Assembly (NCBI GenBank): GCA_019671005.1
Contig: CM033721.1
Span: forward strand, 55,657,680-55,721,679
Length of the DNA: 64,000 bases
Reading direction: 5' to 3'
Source of the DNA: Hibiscus mutabilis
Lineage: Eukaryota; Streptophyta; Magnoliopsida; Malvales; Malvaceae
Below, one piece after another: positions 21,179 through 33,834 of the stretch (its first letter is position 1; each line of letters begins with the position of its first letter). A program made the position numbers and the translations under genes. The notes below the pieces were generated by a model, which saw only the letters and a list, made by a program, of their open reading frames with translations, did no database searches and was not told the origin of the DNA.

Positions 21179-24100
21179 TGTAGCGACCTCTCTTTTTTCC
21201 TTTTTGAGAAAAAAGAAATTTTGCCGTGTTAAGGGCGTTTGTTTAGAAAATAATTCGACTACTAATTATCCCATAAATTATTAATGAAAATCCTTTTGGA
21301 GATTTGGAAATTTCTTTTGAAAACTTTAAATTTTCCAAAATGACTAAAATTTGGAGTTGCCACCGGCCACTTGGCTAAGGCAGGCCGAACACCATAAAAC
21401 CAGAGATTCGTTATGAAAGGGTCTGGAAGTTGGTTACGTGTGGGGAAGGATTAGTACCCCATCACGCTATGAAATCGGTACCAAAAAATTTGTTGCTCCT
21501 AAAAGAATGAAAGTTATTGAAATTTAGATTGAGTTTAATTCGAAGTTCCTAGATGAAAATTAACCTTGACTACACGGGCGTTATCGAATTGGTGGATTCA
21601 AATTAATTAAACATTTAATTAGTAAGGTTGACGATATGTCGGACCATAGATTAAACCGACATCGAATAAGCCTGACTATCGTGATAATTTATGATTCGAC
21701 CCTCGTACATCACCTTTATGCATGATGCAAACATTTAAGTATGATGTGATGATTTTATTAATTTTTAATCCATTTACCTCGGGACGGTAAGAATTAATTC
21801 GAATATTTGGTCAACATCCTTTAAGCTCGGACTGTTAGGACACAAATATTTGAATTAATAAATACCTCCCTTTTTATGACTTAAGTTAATTAACGATGTT
21901 ATTAAGATATAAGATTACATGAATGTGATTAATGTATGACAAGCAAAGGCATAAATGTAAACACCAAAAAAGAAAGGCCCAATTTAACATATAGTTCAAT
22001 TATATATTTAGTCCTATAAGGTTAAGAAACCTAATTCATGGTGACTAATTTGTAATTTAATGCTAGATTAGACTTAAAATTGATTTTTCCCTTAAAGTGA
22101 TTAAGAAAAGTTCAATTAATTTAATGAATTTAACATTTACTCCAATAAGCCAAGAATAAACTTAAATTCACTAAATTAATTCAAACTCTTATTTAACTAA
22201 GGCTTAAAAAATCTAGGGCTAATTTTAATTCTAGGATCGTGCCCCTATAAGATGAGCACACGATCTAGATTAATTAATTTACTTAATTTAAACCAAAGCC
22301 CAAAGTGTAAAACAAGGCCTAAGGCCCAAATTATGATTATTAAAAAAAGGCCCAAAAGATTTTAGGTATCATCATATATTTAAATAAAAAATAACATAAA
22401 AAACTTATTATTTAAAAATATACATTAGAGTACATTATGTATAAAAGTTATGTAATGTATATAAAAAAAGCTATTATTTGAAAGTATTCATCAAAATGAA
22501 TTACGTATTAAAGTTATAATATATATAAAAAATTAGTATTTAAAAGTATACATTATTCATTTTTTTGTCGAAATCGTTTATATACTTTAAACCATAAACT
22601 ACGTACATATATTTCATTTTTACATAACGTCATTATACGCTTCAATAACTATATATGCATTTTTATGTACCAAAGAATGTATACATTATATCCTTCAAAA
22701 TTATACTTAAAAAGAACTGTGCATTATTTCTAAAAACATGTATGTATCATTTTATAAAATTATATTATGTAATTCGATAACTATGTGTTATAGGTCCTAT
22801 ATATGTTATACTTTAAAAAATCCTATCTTATTCTTTTAAACTATTATATATCGAAAGCATTTGTTATATATACATATATACCTTTATACATATATAGATA
22901 TCTAAAAAAATTTACCATATATTAAAAACATAATATTTATATCAAAACGTGTATTTTATGTATACTTTATTTTTATTTTCCCCTTTTTTACCCTCTTTTT
23001 TTAATTTTGATTTTTATTCTAAAACATGTTATAAGTTGGGAGATATCCATAACATTTTACCATTTTTTTAATTTATCAACAAATGCACGTTAAACATAAG
23101 ATCATACGTCACGTCTCCAATTTATGTTAAATCTACGTACACCTTAAATTCCTAAAATACATTCTATTCGAACTAATTTTATCCCTAAAATTATCATCAC
23201 AACTTAGCAAAACAACGTAAAAATTAAATTGCGAATTTTAAATATAAATATGCAGAATTTAAACAAACAAACAAATAAAAAATAATAAATAAAAATACTT
23301 AATTTAAAACTAAAACAAGGACCTGATTATAAAAAAATAAAATACCAAGGCAAAATTAAAAGGAATGACAGGGACGTAATTGAAATTTTTGAGAAAATAC
23401 GAAGGACCCCAGGGGTAGTTTAAAAAGGCGGAATGGCTTACCATGGCAATTATCCCACACGGAGGGACCAATTGTGCAATTGGACCATGCGGAAGCCCTT
23501 CCGGCATGATTATTTTAGGGCGGAAGGACTAAAAGTGGTATTATGCCATTTTATAATTATAACGTTATATATACCCTTTTTATCTGAACGTTAAACCCTT
23601 TTCGGCCATTTTTTCGTGTTATAACAATTCCCCCCCCCAAAAAAAAATGCTCTGAACATATTCTTCATGTTCATCTGGGTTCATCATGAACCCAGATTCC
23701 AGCGACCTACTTCGCCGCATTTTCCAGAAACCGACCGCTCCCCGGCGATGGTCGGCGAACCAAAACCGACCCCAAAAATCATGTTTTTAACTAAAACCTC
23801 AAAACTGAAACCAAAATAAGATCCCAGCCTTGTTACGCTCACATCGTTTCACTCATTCGGCCTGGAAGATGCTGAAGATTATTAAGGGCGGAGCTGTGGC
23901 GGCGAAAGGGTAAACCCTAATCTATTTTCTCTTCTATATATATGTGTATGTGTGTGTTTATGCATGTTTCGAATACATATGAGAGGAAAAAAAGGTACCT
24001 TGAAAGGTTTTGCTATTTATTTGCTTCTGGATTTTCCCCGTTCGAAACTTGGGGTTACAAAAAGTGGCTGATTACATCTTATATTTGATTTGTTTGTTTA

Positions 24101-24913
24101 CAATATTAAGCAAACTTTAATTGAAAAAACTGTTGATGATGCCTAGGATTAGCATCTGACATATTTTAATATTTTTTGTCTTGTATGGTGGGTTGAGAGT
24201 CAGTAAAAAGGATGGCGTGAGCGGGATTTCCGGTGACAGGGCCACGTGATTGAGGAAGACGAAGGGCCTGGCTCGTCGGCGCGTGAGAGCTGAACGGTCA
24301 CAACCGTGGGAAACACGCGCGCGTGGGTAGGCTGATGGGGCTCTCGGCTTCATCTGGGGCTTGATCTGGACCGTTGGATCAGATTTGATCCAACGGCCAG
24401 ATGTTGGCGGCTGTAAAGAAGATTAAACAGATTAGGGTTAATTTAAATTGGACCCTAATCGGGCCAGATGTAGTTGTAATAATAATTTTCTAATTTTATA
24501 AATGTAATTGGACTTTAATATGCTTGGGCTTGTATTTAATAATACTTATTTGATCTGTTTATATTTTTACTTTCATTATATATATATATTTAGTTATCAG
24601 CCTATGTTAATAATTCTACTTATATAAACATTCAAACATGAATACACATATAGTATGTATATACAGTCACACATGTGATTCACATTCTTAGTTAAATATT
24701 AATGACACTGAGAATACATACCTATACACATTCACATTAACAATAGTATACACATGCATAACAAGCCATGAATAATAACCATATATATGATAATCACCTA
24801 CTAGGGATATACCTACAATAACACACATCACTTAGTAATGTCTATACATATATAAGCCCATTATTGCAAAATATAAAAAAATATGTTAGCCCCGGACAAA
24901 ATTAGTGATTACA
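21179..24913 (-). repeat. E2 5' LTR, 3735 bp
   Basis: On the plus strand the LTR begins TGTAGCGACC and ends AGTGATTACA, so on its own strand it starts TGTAATCACT, the same as the E1 3' LTR. It contains the conserved block about 21411-21476 (GTTACGTGTGGGGAAGGATT), an AT-rich middle (22370-22960) and a palindrome at 24371. A poly-C/poly-A run at 23629-23647 is a simple-repeat feature. Short open frames (23310-23507, 24117-24353) show no domain. No second insertion inside it is obvious, although it is longer than the other Tat LTRs here. Confidence 0.82.
24371..24396. other. Inverted repeat in E2 LTR
   Basis: Arms CCGTTGGATCA and TGATCCAACGG surround a 4-bp spacer, matching the two E1 palindromes (7730-7760, 7973-7998). 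Degenerate versions lie in the E4 LTRs near 40914-40945 and 48962-48996. Confidence 0.75.
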
Positions 24914-25180
24914 ACAGGCATAATATTTTGAAGTGGTAGTTGGTGTCGATCGGAGATGTTTCCTGTTCGTTGGCATCGATCACATGCCTTGGCATACTCA
25001 TGGGCATCCTTATATAGAGTCGGCCAAAAGAATCCAGATTGCAGCACCTTGGCAGCAGTCTTCCTCTCAGCAAAGTGACCTCTATATGGTGCGGCATGGC
25101 ACAAATGCAATATGTTATGTTGTTCATCCTCAAGCACACACCGACGGATCACTTGGTCGGCATATTGGTTGAACAATATT
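24914..25180 (-). pseudogene. Athila-1 integrase, N-terminal zinc-binding part only
   Basis: [19 protein letters not shown], then [20 protein letters not shown] and ACDRCQRTG give the H-H-C-C zinc motif. The frame continues to NIMPV and then runs into the E2 LTR; the catalytic core is missing. Confidence 0.88.
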
Positions 25181-25722
25181 GGCTCATCCCAATAGTATTG
25201 CCTAACTTCTCGCAGGAATCTTTTCTTGGCATTGTATGCCAAGTCTGGTGGAGGAATGTTGCTCACCAGGTAGTTGACAATGTTAGCGTACCATGGCGTA
25301 GCATTAACTGCAAGCAAGTACTCGTCAAGAAATTCATCTCCAATAACTTTAGTCTTACCATCTTCAATGTGATGCTCTAAACGTGAAAGGTAGTCAACTA
25401 CTAAGTTTTTGTTGCCTTTCTTGTCTTTGATCTCTAGGTAAAATTCTTGAAGTAAGAGCGTCCATCGAATTAATTTGGGCTTGGCATCCTTCTCTGCCAA
25501 GAGATACTTCATTGCCGAATGATTTGTATAAACCACAACCTTGTTACCAATTAAATAAGATCTAAATTTATCAAAACCAAATACAACCTCAAGAAATTAT
25601 TTCTCGGTTGTAGAGTAATTAAGTTGTGTTTCATTCAAGGTTGTGCTGGCATAGTAGATGGCACGGAAAACCTTGCCATGCCACTTTCCCAAAACTGCTC
25701 CAACGGCATAGTCGTTGGCATC
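25181..25722 (-). pseudogene. Athila-1 RNase H domain
   Basis: The frame continues from [73 protein letters not shown] and [11 protein letters not shown] stop stands where DANDY is normally preceded by cysteine (about 25722), and another after TTEK (about 25600). Confidence 0.85.
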
Positions 25723-26890
25723 TCACATGAGCTCAAAGGGCTTATTCCAATTCGGTGCTATTACTATAAGGGCATTAATCAATTTCCCTTTAAGTTTCTG
25801 AAATACTCTCAAACAAGAATCGTCAAATGCAAAAGTGGCATTATGTTCCAACAACAAGCATAAAGGTTTAGCAATTTTTAAAAAATCTTTAATAAACCTC
25901 CGATAAAAATTGGCATGACCTAAAAAACTCCTTATACATTTAACACTCGTCAGAGGCAGCAATTGCTTGATTTCCTCCACTTTGGCTTGATCAACTTCTA
26001 GTCCTCTCTTCGTTACCTTGTGGTCGATAACAATGCCCTCCTTCACCATGAAGTGACATTTCTCCCAATTCAACACTAGGTTTATCTCGATGCATCTCTT
26101 TAAGACTTGCTCCAAACTATGAATACATTCCTCAAATGTTTTACCAAACACTGAGAAAACATCCATGAATACTTCCATGTTGTGCTCGATCATATCAGAA
26201 AAAATGGACATCATGCAACGTTGAAATGTTGAGGGCGCATTACATAGGCCGAATGACATCCTTCTAAAAGCAAACATCCCATAAAAGCACGTGAATGTAG
26301 TCTTCTCTTGATCATCAAGGGCAATGGCAATCTGATTATAACCCGAATAACCATTTAAGAAACAATAGAAAGCTTTACCTACCAATCTGTCTAACATCTG
26401 GTCGATGAAAAACAATGGGAAGTGGTCCTTCCTTGTAGCCTTTTTTTAGACTTTTATAATCCATGCACACTCTCCATCCGGTGAAGGTCCTGGAGGGAAT
26501 CAATTCAGCTTCACTGTTTTGTACCACGGTCATGCCATCTTTCTTTGGCACGCATTGCACCGGGCTAACACATGAGCTATTGGAAATAGGATAAATAATC
26601 TCGGCATCCAGCCATTTTATGATCTCTTTCTTAACTACCTCTTTCATGCTCGAGTTTAGCCTTCTCTGACCGTCAATGGTCTTACCATGGTACTCCTCCA
26701 AAATGATTTTGTGCATGCAAATGGTTGGGCTAATACCTCGGATATCTACCAAGGTCCAACCTAACGCTTGCTTATAATTTCTTAATATTGCCAACAATCT
26801 CTCCTCATGATCATTAGTGAGATCAGAGGCAATGATCACTAGCAAAGTTGAGTGTTTACCTAGATAAACATACTTCAAGTGATTTGGCAA
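25723..26890 (-). pseudogene. Athila-1 reverse transcriptase, catalytic box mutated and frameshifted
   Basis: Upstream frame 26890-26375: LAILRNYKQALGWTLVDIRG, VPKKDGMT and WRVCMDYKSL. A one-base frameshift near 26430 leads to 26415-25723: YCFLNGYSGYNQI, RMSFGLCNAPSTFQRCM, then VFMDVFSVFG. Athila-2 has FMDD at the same place, so here the second aspartate is valine (26158-26169) and the enzyme would be dead even without the frameshift. Confidence 0.92.
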
Positions 26891-26959
26891 TGGCTATAGC
26901 TCCAACTCTAGTGGTTCCTCAATTAATGGTTTAGGTTCTTTTATCTCTCTATTGGCCAA

Positions 26960-27727
26960 CTATAGAGGCTCAAAATAACTTACATCTTCAGCCTCCAAGG
27001 CTGATTCCTTAGGTTCCTCAAACAGTTCAGCTATGCCATCAAGCATGCTAGCATCAAATTCTGTATCCTGGCATAATTGTGCCATGTCCACAGTATAAAT
27101 GGACTCTATCAGCTCCTCAACTTGACATTCATTAGGTTCATCTACACATTTCAAAGCTTGAAACACATTAAAAGTAACAAGTTGGTGATTCATACGCATT
27201 GTTAGTTCCCTTTTATGAACATCAATAAGAGCCATACCCGTGGTAAGGAATGACCTGCCTAAAATAATCGAAACATTAACATCGGCCTCATAATCCAAAA
27301 TGATGAAATCAGCTAGAAAGATAAATTTGTCTACCTTCACAAACACATCCTCAATCTTACCCTTAGGATGCGTATAGGATCGATCTGCCAGCCAGAGTGT
27401 CACGGTGGTAGGTCTTGCTTCTATGCCAAGCTTCCTAAAAACTGACATTTGCATCAAGTTGACGCCGGCTCCCAAGTCACACAATGCCCTGCCCATAAAT
27501 TTGTTGCCAATGGTGCAAGGAATAGTAAAACTCCCTAGATCTTTTAACTTCGGTGGTAATCGGTTTCGGATCATGGCACTACATTCCTCAGTTAGAGTGA
27601 CAATTTCAAAATCTCCCAACTTCCTCTTTTTGGACAAAATATCCTTCATGAATTTCACGTAGTTAGGCATTTGCTCAAGGGCTTTTACTAATTGAATGTT
27701 GATTTGCAACTGCTTAAGAACTTTCAA
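26960..27727 (-). pseudogene. Athila-1 aspartic protease region
   Basis: PPKLKDLGSFTIPCTIG precedes ALCDLGAGVNLMQMSVF, the Athila retropepsin loop with D-L-G-A, then LADFIILDYEADVNVSIILG and RSFLTTGMALIDV. These match the usual Athila protease arrangement. The N-terminal part (KQLQINIQLVKALEQMPNY) is the conserved gag-protease junction. It is in frame with gag and RT; a stop follows at 26960. Confidence 0.88.
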
Positions 27728-29443
27728 GAAGCGCTTAAATTACTGGTCCTGTTTATACTTTTGAAGTCTTGCTAGATATGGTGGCAGTGGATAAACATAT
27801 GTTGGCACTACCATCTTTGCCTAGGTAGTGCTGGCATTTGTTTTGGCATCAGTATAATGTTTGGCCTCATTCTATTTGCCATCATTGTTGGCTCCGGTTC
27901 TGGGACTGGTACTGGCATTACCACTGACATCATCTGTTTTAATTTCCTCTTTCTCTGCTTCTCTGGGCTTGTCTGCCGGCACTGGCTTTTCACTTTTGCA
28001 GATAACTAGCTGCTTGGCAGCCATCTCTGCCTCGCATTGCTTACCACTTCGAAGGGTTATGGCCTTGTATTGCTCATTGTCTTTGTACTGAGCATCTTTA
28101 GTGCCACTTGGCAAGGCTCTTTGGGGTTGATTGTTTAGTGCATTGGCAAGTTGTCCTATTAGAATTTCCAAGTTTCTTACCATTGCTGCCAAACTCTAGA
28201 CTGTGACATCATTCTTTTCCATATAATCATTGGGATGACCTCTTTGGTTGAATCTCTACCCTTTCTGGTAATTGTTTTGAGCTCTCTGTGGCGCAACATT
28301 TTGATAAAATACTGGCATGGCATTGCCATTGAATGCTGGCATGGCATTGTTATTCTGCCTTTGGGCATTCTGGCGCTATACATAGTGCTGGTTACCTCCT
28401 TGATTTCCCCAAGCTAAGTTAAGGTGTTGTCTCCAACCTACATTATAATTATTGGAGTTAGGATTATATTAACAATTAACATTGCCAACAAAATTGACTA
28501 ACTTAGGGTTGGCAGCGCATTCTTCCACATAATGGTTCTCTCCTCAAATTGTACAGAATAGGTCTAATGCTTTAACTTCTTGTGACTCTTTGTTCCTTTG
28601 CAACGTTTTCACCATGCTGGTGAGGTTGGAAATCTCAACATGAATAGATGTTAGTTCATCAACCTGAAATTTCCCACTGGTTTTGGTTTCGATCCCAAGT
28701 CTGGCAACAGGATATTCAAAATCATTAATCAAAATCCTCTCTAGAATGTTAGTAGCCTCTGAATACTTCTTGTCAAGCAATTATCCAACTGCTGAAGCAT
28801 CAACAACAGTCCTTGTTTGTGCATTCAATCCATTGTAGAAGGTTTGAATTTGGGTCCAATTAGGGAATTCGTGCATAGGACACCTTCTCAACAGATCTTT
28901 AAATTTCTCCCAGGAATCATATAGAGTTTCATCCTCAGCCTGGCTGAATGTAATAATCTCACCTCGTAGCTTGGTCGTGAGTGTTGACGGCTGAAATCGT
29001 ATCAAGAAATTCTGGTATAGGTCTGCCCATGAAGTGATTGAGCCAGGTGGCAAAGAATTGAGCCAAGCCTTGGCTCTATCTTGTAAGGAAAAAGTAAACA
29101 ACCTCAACTTCACAGTGTTTCCAGATACTCCAGTTTGTTGAAATAATTGGCAAATCTCCATGAACTGCTTTAGATGTTGCCTCGAATTTCTAGTAAGTGT
29201 TCCATCAAATTGACCTACATTCAAAAGAGTTTGAATCATTACCGAATTAAGTTCAAAATTTGGTTCATTTACCTCTGTGCCAACAAGTCCTGACATTAAA
29301 TTGTCAATGTTTGGTGCCGAATGTTCTCTAATAGGTCTCTCTTCATCGAAAAGTGGGACAACAAGTGGTGGTGGCATCTTATTGTTACGTGGATTGCCTT
29401 CATTGTTCGCTACACCATTCCCTCGATTACCTTGATTATTCAT
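27728..29443 (-). pseudogene. Athila-1 gag and gag-protease linker
   Basis: From ATG 29443 (MNNQGNRGNG) the first 220 codons contain the Retrotrans_gag core: FTFSLQDRAKAWLNSLPPGS, WADLYQNFLIRFQP, WEKFKDLLRRCPMHEFPNW and IQTFYNGLNAQTRTVVDAS. A stop (28778) precedes LDKKYSEATNILERI. A knuckle-like GENHYVEECAANP follows, then an Asn/Gln-rich stretch, LEILIGQLANALNN and AITLRSGK, all typical Athila landmarks. Further stops lie near 28544, 28465, 28380, 28260, 28195 and 27872, all in one frame, so the decay is mostly by point mutation. Confidence 0.9.
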
Positions 29444-29603
29444 CTCTTAGAATCTTCTCTTTAACCTCCTCAAGGTTCTCTCAATTTCTGGATCGTATGG
29501 CCACTCGTCCACCACAGGGTGGCTTCTGGTCATAAACCAAGTAAAAAAAAAAAAAAGTAAAAAAATACAAGTAAAAACTTAAAAATAATCAACTCCGTTG
29601 CAA

Positions 29604-29621
29604 TCCCCGACAACGGCGCCA
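29604..29621 (-). promoter_or_regulatory. Athila-1 primer binding site
   Basis: On the minus strand it reads TGGCGCCGTTGTCGGGGA, the primer site usual for Athila elements and complementary to the end of tRNA-Asp. It lies six bases from the LTR end. Confidence 0.85.
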
Positions 29622-29627
29622 AAAACT

Positions 29628-31224
29628 TGTACACTCTCTAAGTGAATGCTGGCAAAAGGGCAGAAGATATTGGAAAAGTAATAAAACAATGCCAAGAAGA
29701 GTCTTTTGCGTGTAAGTATACACGGTCTACAAGTAATACAACAGTTAAGCTGAGTATCGAGCCCACAGAGATTGACTTGGAATTCGATTGTTTGATTGTT
29801 ACTTGCATTGGAAGAAAAGATGTTTGTTTTGAATATTGTTTTGGAATTAATAAAAAGAAAAATGAAGTAAAACGTTGGCAAGAAAGGTCTTTTAATGAGT
29901 GATGAGCGTTGGCAGGGAATGCATGATTTATACGCTTTTCATGCTGTGCCAGCCTTTAATGTCAACCTGTCTTGGCATTGTTTGCCAAGCAGATTCAAAA
30001 TTAGCAAAGCCTCTCTCGATGGTCATTGTACTAAGCCGATCATATAAAACCCATATATCTCTATAGTGCATGTTTTTAAATAAACGGATTTCATTAAGAA
30101 ACAATCTATACTCCTAAGGGGTAGATATCACTCCCGAAGTAAGTTCTTCTACTTGAACGACTTCTCTCGATGCTTCTCTCCTTAGTATTTAACAACTCAA
30201 TCGTTGTCACCTCAAGTCTGTTAAGATATTGAGGAGCAATATGCCAATAGTGCCAGCTCTCGCTTGGCAGAGTATTTAGGAAAAATTCAAGTATGCCAAA
30301 TAGAAAAACTTTGCCGAAACAGATTTATCATTAAAGAAACTAAAGCATAAAATCAATGTTTAAACCAAACATCCCCCACTAACTATGAAATTAGTTCATG
30401 GTGAGGGATTTCACTCATAAAACTATAACCGTTTTCAAATACATCATCATAAAAATAAAAGTAAAACAACTTAAAACCAAGAGAATACGCACGAGGGGTC
30501 TCTCGATGCAACCCTTAAATCTAGGCTCTCGGCCAAGTGGTTGAACTGCCTTCCTCGGTGCAACCGACCGTCACTCGTCGAGCACTCCAACACCTCACTC
30601 CGATCACTTTAAGTCTTCACGATCCTCCCTCCTCAAATGCTTGATCGATTGGTGTTTAAATAGGCGGGCAAGGAAGGGAATAGAATAGCTTCTTCATTTG
30701 AATTTCAAACGCTCAAAGGATAAGAGATAGAGTCTTATCCGATCAGTGTGATAGCTTATCAGGCTAGGGCTGATGTCATCATGCCGATGTTGCCTTGGCA
30801 TCCAAGCTTGACATTTCATTGCCAACATAATTGGGACCACCTTATCCACTATTTTTTCGAGATTGATCCATTTGCGATCTTTTAGGAGCCTAATCTTATC
30901 TTATTTTTTCGGGGTTGAACAGCCTCTTGGCGTGGCATCAAGTTCACTTCTCTGCCAATAGGTGCTTGACACTGTCTGGTCCTTTTGTGCCAACAACACT
31001 TAACATTCTCCTTGGCAATCCTAACTGTGTTGCTTTCATGCGCCTAATCCTATGTCAAACCTACAATATAGCAACAAAACAACCTTTCACACTAGTATAG
31101 ACAGAATACTAAACTCTTTATGCAAATGCATGATTCTAACAACCTAATGCAGCTAAATGTACCTAAAAACAAGCAAAAGTATTCTAAAATTGGCATTAGA
31201 AACAATACTTTTGGAGAGGTAACA
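29628..31224 (-). repeat. Athila-1 5' LTR, 1597 bp
   Basis: On the plus strand it runs from TGTACACTCTC to GAGAGGTAACA. It aligns along its length with the Athila-2 LTR at 53839-55458. Its inner end is set by the primer site, its outer end by the point where similarity to Athila-2 stops. Open frames inside it (29579-29902, 30915-31277) are not genes. Confidence 0.85.
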
Positions 31225-33059
31225 ATTTTTAACCAAACAAAGACATTTTCTAAATATGTGAGATGTGACTGCTTCATGTTAAATAGAACCTAGCACAGAA
31301 TTGCAATGTGATCCAATTCGCTCAAATCTCCTAAATGTTAGTGACCATTGACCAACATTCCAATTATTCACGAGGTCTTCCTCAAATGGTGAAGCCAACT
31401 CACTTTCTTTTGTGCTCTTTCATGTTTGCCGCATTTCTTGCACTTGAAGACAAAAATAATTGGTTCTCTTTTAGACTATCATATCCATCACAGTTCGTAT
31501 GCATTCACCCCATTTTACAAATGAAAATTCGAGTCTGTGCAGCAACATTCTGATTTAAGTGAAAGAGCGAAGGCCATTCTGGCTCAGCTAGGAAGAAAAT
31601 AATTCTCTTTTTTCGAATAGTCTAAAGGTGATTATAAGGTAGCATATATTCATAAATATTTTTAACTCTTTGACAAAGTACATACACCTTGCACACATTA
31701 TGGTTGAACCCGAGTCTCTTAGGATGAACATCATCCGCTTTTCTACTAGGACCACTTGTTGGGTTCAAGAAGATAATTTTCTTTATCATTGTTACATGTA
31801 TATTAGGATATGCTAAACCATTGGAAGTGCTAAATTGAACGTGCATTTTTATGATATTGTTCTGCTAGTGTTTAATGTTGGTTCAAAATATTATTTCCAG
31901 TTTAAAAATCAGTTCCATCATGCATGGGGTTTGAAATGTGTAATAATCTGTAACTGCTCTGTCTGTATTCCATTGGAGGGACCTGTCCTCGAGTTATGTT
32001 TAGTTGGTAAGTTGTCGGATGTGCTCATCTTTGTTGTTTTTTGCGCTCCGTTTGTATACTTTAAGAATCCTAACCTAAGTGGTAGACTGGCTACTTAAAA
32101 TGATTCACATGTGATGAAAAACCAAAATGAATGCTTGAACTACTGTATCGAACAAGGAAAAGGGAACACCTTGTAAGACAATCTAGATTCTGAGCAGATG
32201 ATATCCATGGTCCATATGAAGAACATTGATTGAGGGCATCTTCAATGTTAAATATGAGATTTCTTTGTGCCAAAACCTTCATCGGCAAAGGCTATCTTTG
32301 GCCTTTGTGCTATTACATCATGCACAAGCAAAAAACAGAAAGATGAAGGTTAAAAAAAATCCAAGAATATGATAGCTACTTCATCAACATTCCAAACCAC
32401 ACAGATTTGATCTTCAAATGCAATTTACTTTTACTTTTTTTATTTTAACTTTTTGGTTGTTGTTTTTGATTTTATACAACATATTTACTTTAAATTTGAA
32501 CAAACCAATGATTAAAAGAAAATCCTTCCTCAACAAAGCTTTTGAGCGATTACAAAGATTCTCAAGGGCAAAAAGCTCAATGGGGTTAACTTTATTTTTA
32601 GTCTTTTAAAGAAACTTTCATACTTCCTTGAGTCCAAAATCTAGAAATGATCTATATTGTTCATGTTGCCTTTATTTTTGTAGGAGTGACCTTTACTATT
32701 AAGCCTTTTTTGGGAACCGGAAAAGTACCAAACTGGATTTCGTCTTCATCTCCCACAACTTGCTACATGCATCTAGACTTTGGAAGGATTTACAATATAA
32801 AAACCAAAATTTTCAATAAAAATGGCATGTCAAAAAGAAAAGATATTTTCAAGATAAGTCTTCTATTTTTCATTTGTTCATTTTGATACACTGAGTTTGA
32901 ATCCCCTGACGTAGACTCCAGAACAATAATCAACCCTAGGTTTAAAATTTTGAAGTAAAGAGGGGCCAAAGCTAAGTAGCTAAGAATGGAAAGAGTTCGG
33001 ACTACTTTGGACCATTTTCCACAACCTAAGGAACACTCTAAGAGGATCACTTTTTTCAT
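31225..33059. other. Unassigned AT-rich sequence, probably an old element interior
   Basis: Short open frames occur on both strands but none shows a domain I recognise. On the minus strand near 31410-31440 a CKKCGK stretch looks vaguely like part of a zinc-binding motif, without the partner residues. The right end abuts a degraded Copia-type primer site, so this may be the eroded interior of that element, or host intergenic or intronic DNA. I cannot tell. Confidence 0.35.
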
Positions 33060-33834
33060 GCTCTAATATCAAATTATGCAATCTCAATTATGTGGGTTTC
33101 CAAAATTACGAATTACCCAATCATAAACGAAGTAAATATTTCCAAAGACGGTGAAATTGTTTCAAAGGGGGTTATTGTTTAAGGAAATGATGATAAAATT
33201 AGTATGAATGTGGAAGGTGGTTAAGTAATATGATGAGAGTGAAATAGCAAGAATGGAAGATGATGGTGAATGAACGTTTGGTAAGGTGATAGATGTTTGT
33301 GAATGAAGAATGTAACTTAGTTTATGGAATGAAGATAGAACTAATTCTATAGGGTAAAGTATTAACTCACATCTTATAGAGTTTTTAAATCGATAAGATC
33401 ATGACCCTCTAGTAATAAAGAACTAGAAACCAATGATATCAAAGAATTTGAATGACACACATTGCAGTAATGAGTTCGAAAAGGGATTAATGCCACAAGA
33501 GGTCGCCTTGATAAGTCAAAGAAGTTCAATGAAGAAAAAAGAAAGAGAACACTCTCAATATATCTCCAAAATAAAAGTTGTGTGACTAAGGTGAAATGAA
33601 CCTCTATTTATGAGCTTTAAAAGGTAGGAAATGTAAAATTCTTAAAGAATTATAAAGGGTTCATGAACTTAATGCAAGTAATAAATGATGTGTGTAGCCA
33701 CATATTTGGCTCCATTCATTTGTCTCATTGGTTGCCATCTATGAAGGTGATTGGTTTCAAGTGACTTTAAAAGTCTTCTAGATCCTTCTATCTTAATGAC
33801 ATCCAACCCATTGCATTCTTTTGGTAATGCATTT
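33060..33834 (-). repeat. Degraded Copia-like LTR and primer site, interrupted by the solo LTR
   Basis: On the minus strand, TGATATTAGAGC (33071-33060) is two changes from TGGTATCAGAGC, the Met-tRNA primer site common in Ty1/copia elements. Next to it a possible LTR end lies at 33077, and inside is a TATA-like CTCATAAATAGAGG (33614-33601) in the same orientation. The distal part would continue after the solo LTR, from 36454 to roughly 36640. No copia proteins are visible. Confidence 0.4.

Larger units (their letters stand above)
9978..24913 (-). mobile_element. E2: autonomous-type Tat/Ogre-lineage Ty3/gypsy element, degenerate, 3' end missing
   Basis: On the minus strand the order is 5' LTR (24913-21179), primer site, leader, ORF1 with DUF7745-like domain and coiled coil, gag, protease, RT, RNase H, a second RNase H, integrase, and 3' non-coding DNA. 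The second RNase H and the extra ORF upstream of gag are hallmarks of the Tat lineage. Gag-pol is largely one frame with several stops and a few frameshifts. The 3' arrays, polypurine tract and 3' LTR are absent and probably lie left of the window, beyond the E1 insertion. E2 inserted into the integrase of Athila-1 (junction 24913/24914). Confidence 0.85.
24914..31224 (-). mobile_element. Athila-1: Athila-lineage Ty3/gypsy element, truncated in integrase
   Basis: On the minus strand: 5' LTR (31224-29628), primer site, gag, protease, RT, RNase H and the zinc-binding end of integrase, where E2 interrupts it at 24914. Athila-2 has the undisturbed sequence at this point (near 59462), which fixes the junction. 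Gag, protease and the start of RT share one frame with several stops; RT has one frameshift. The 3' half (integrase core, 3' ORF, 3' LTR) is displaced beyond E2 and outside the window. Confidence 0.88.

Noticed and set aside
31335..32098. Candidate host exons in the unassigned region
   Set aside because: Short frames on both strands without domain, splice pattern or codon bias that I can support; a CKKCGK fragment alone is not enough.
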